DNA of 64,000 nucleotides from Dyella jiangningensis (GTDB lineage Bacteria; Pseudomonadota; Gammaproteobacteria; Xanthomonadales; Rhodanobacteraceae), in assembly GCF_003264855.1 (NCBI RefSeq), contig NZ_NFZS01000005.1, forward strand, positions 62,001 through 126,000, given 5' to 3'. This document shows positions 63,718 through 64,000 of the stretch, piece by piece. A program made the position numbers and the translations under genes. Position 1 is the stretch's first letter. Every line of letters begins with the position of its first letter. The notes beneath the pieces were generated by a model. The model did no database searches. It had not been told where the DNA came from and saw only the letters and a list, made by a program, of their open reading frames with translations.

Positions 63718-64000
63718 ATGACTCTCAAGCAGCAGCTCACCGAAGACATGAAGACCGCCATGCGTGGCGGCGACAAGGACCGTCTGGGCGTGATCCGCCT
63801 GATCCTGGCCGCGGTCAAGCAGCGCGAAGTGGATGAGCGCATCGAGCTGGACGATGTCCAGACGCTGGCCGTGCTGGAGAAGATGGTCAAGCAGCGCAAG
63901 GACTCGATCAGCCAGTACGAAGCCGCCAACCGCCAGGACCTGGCCGACGTCGAGCGCGCCGAAATGCGCGTGATCGAAGCCTACCTGCCGGCCAAGCTCA
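63718..64000 (+). CDS. YqeY/GatB-like domain protein, 3' end beyond the window
   Basis: About 94 residues are visible before the window ends. MTLKQQLTEDMKTAMRGGDKDRLGVIRLILAAVKQREVDERIEL and VKQRKDSISQYEAANRQDL are the start of the GatB/YqeY family, which has a tRNA-binding-type domain of unknown role and is usually about 148 residues long. ATG 63718 follows CGAGGAT. Position between rpsU and (expected) dnaG is standard in this order. Confidence 0.93.
   Translation, partial: MTLKQQLTEDMKTAMRGGDKDRLGVIRLILAAVKQREVDERIELDDVQTLAVLEKMVKQRKDSISQYEAANRQDLADVERAEMRVIEAYLPAKL

Overview
This is high-GC (roughly 65%) gammaproteobacterial chromosome. The gene repertoire suggests Xanthomonadales, probably Rhodanobacteraceae (Dyella/Luteibacter/Rhodanobacter-like). 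The grounds are Oar-like TonB receptors with an N-terminal carboxypeptidase-regulatory-like domain, a plant-type glutamate-cysteine ligase, a glutaredoxin-rhodanese fusion, twin Dsb lipoproteins, and a tsaD / rpsU-yqeY boundary. The assignment rests on gene content only. I see no rRNA, tRNA, CRISPR array, prophage core or insertion sequence; nearly all of the window is protein coding.

Left end (1-3.6 kb): an accessory surface-type cluster. A secreted Ig-like repeat protein runs off the left edge. It is divergent from three tandem phage tail-collar-domain proteins, a GNAT acetyltransferase coupled to the third one by a 4-base overlap, and a convergent small DUF6916 protein. This is the least understood multi-gene unit in the window. 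From 3.7 to 13.5 kb come housekeeping genes: maeB, a DUF1704/QEGLA metalloprotease-like protein with a small membrane partner, rsgA, an alanine-type aminotransferase, an SGNH hydrolase, a 130-bp tandem repeat, an LpxH-like phosphoesterase and a three-domain glutaredoxin.

From 13.5 to 27.3 kb is an envelope and signalling block. It holds two paralogous Oar-like TonB receptors that share an upstream element, a QseBC-like two-component pair, gshA, a small secreted protein, and a LytS/LytTR-type two-component pair. From 27.3 to 37.7 kb, after a 0.5-kb non-coding stretch, lie a GT9 and two GT39-like glycosyltransferases. A DUF2252 protein, a DUF5694 protein and a lipoprotein M3 peptidase (Dcp) follow.

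From 37.7 to 55.2 kb are bioD with a small partner, msrC, engB, cytochrome c4 and two DsbA-like lipoproteins. Next come an EEP-family hydrolase with a membrane protein, a GH17-like membrane glucan enzyme, slt, an NDUFA9-like reductase, cca, an LtaS-like phosphoglycerol transferase, a compositionally odd GT39-like membrane protein and MidA. From 55.3 to 64 kb lie a third TonB receptor with a Zur-like operator, an EcsC protein, a pteridine-reductase-type SDR, a GTAG-type REP cluster, DUF6159, folB-folK, an unknown two-TM protein, and tsaD divergent from rpsU-yqeY (right edge).

Together the genes describe a free-living aerobe with heavy investment in outer-membrane uptake, envelope glycans and periplasmic thiol chemistry. 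Domain and family names are recognised by eye from translated sequence; no database search was run.
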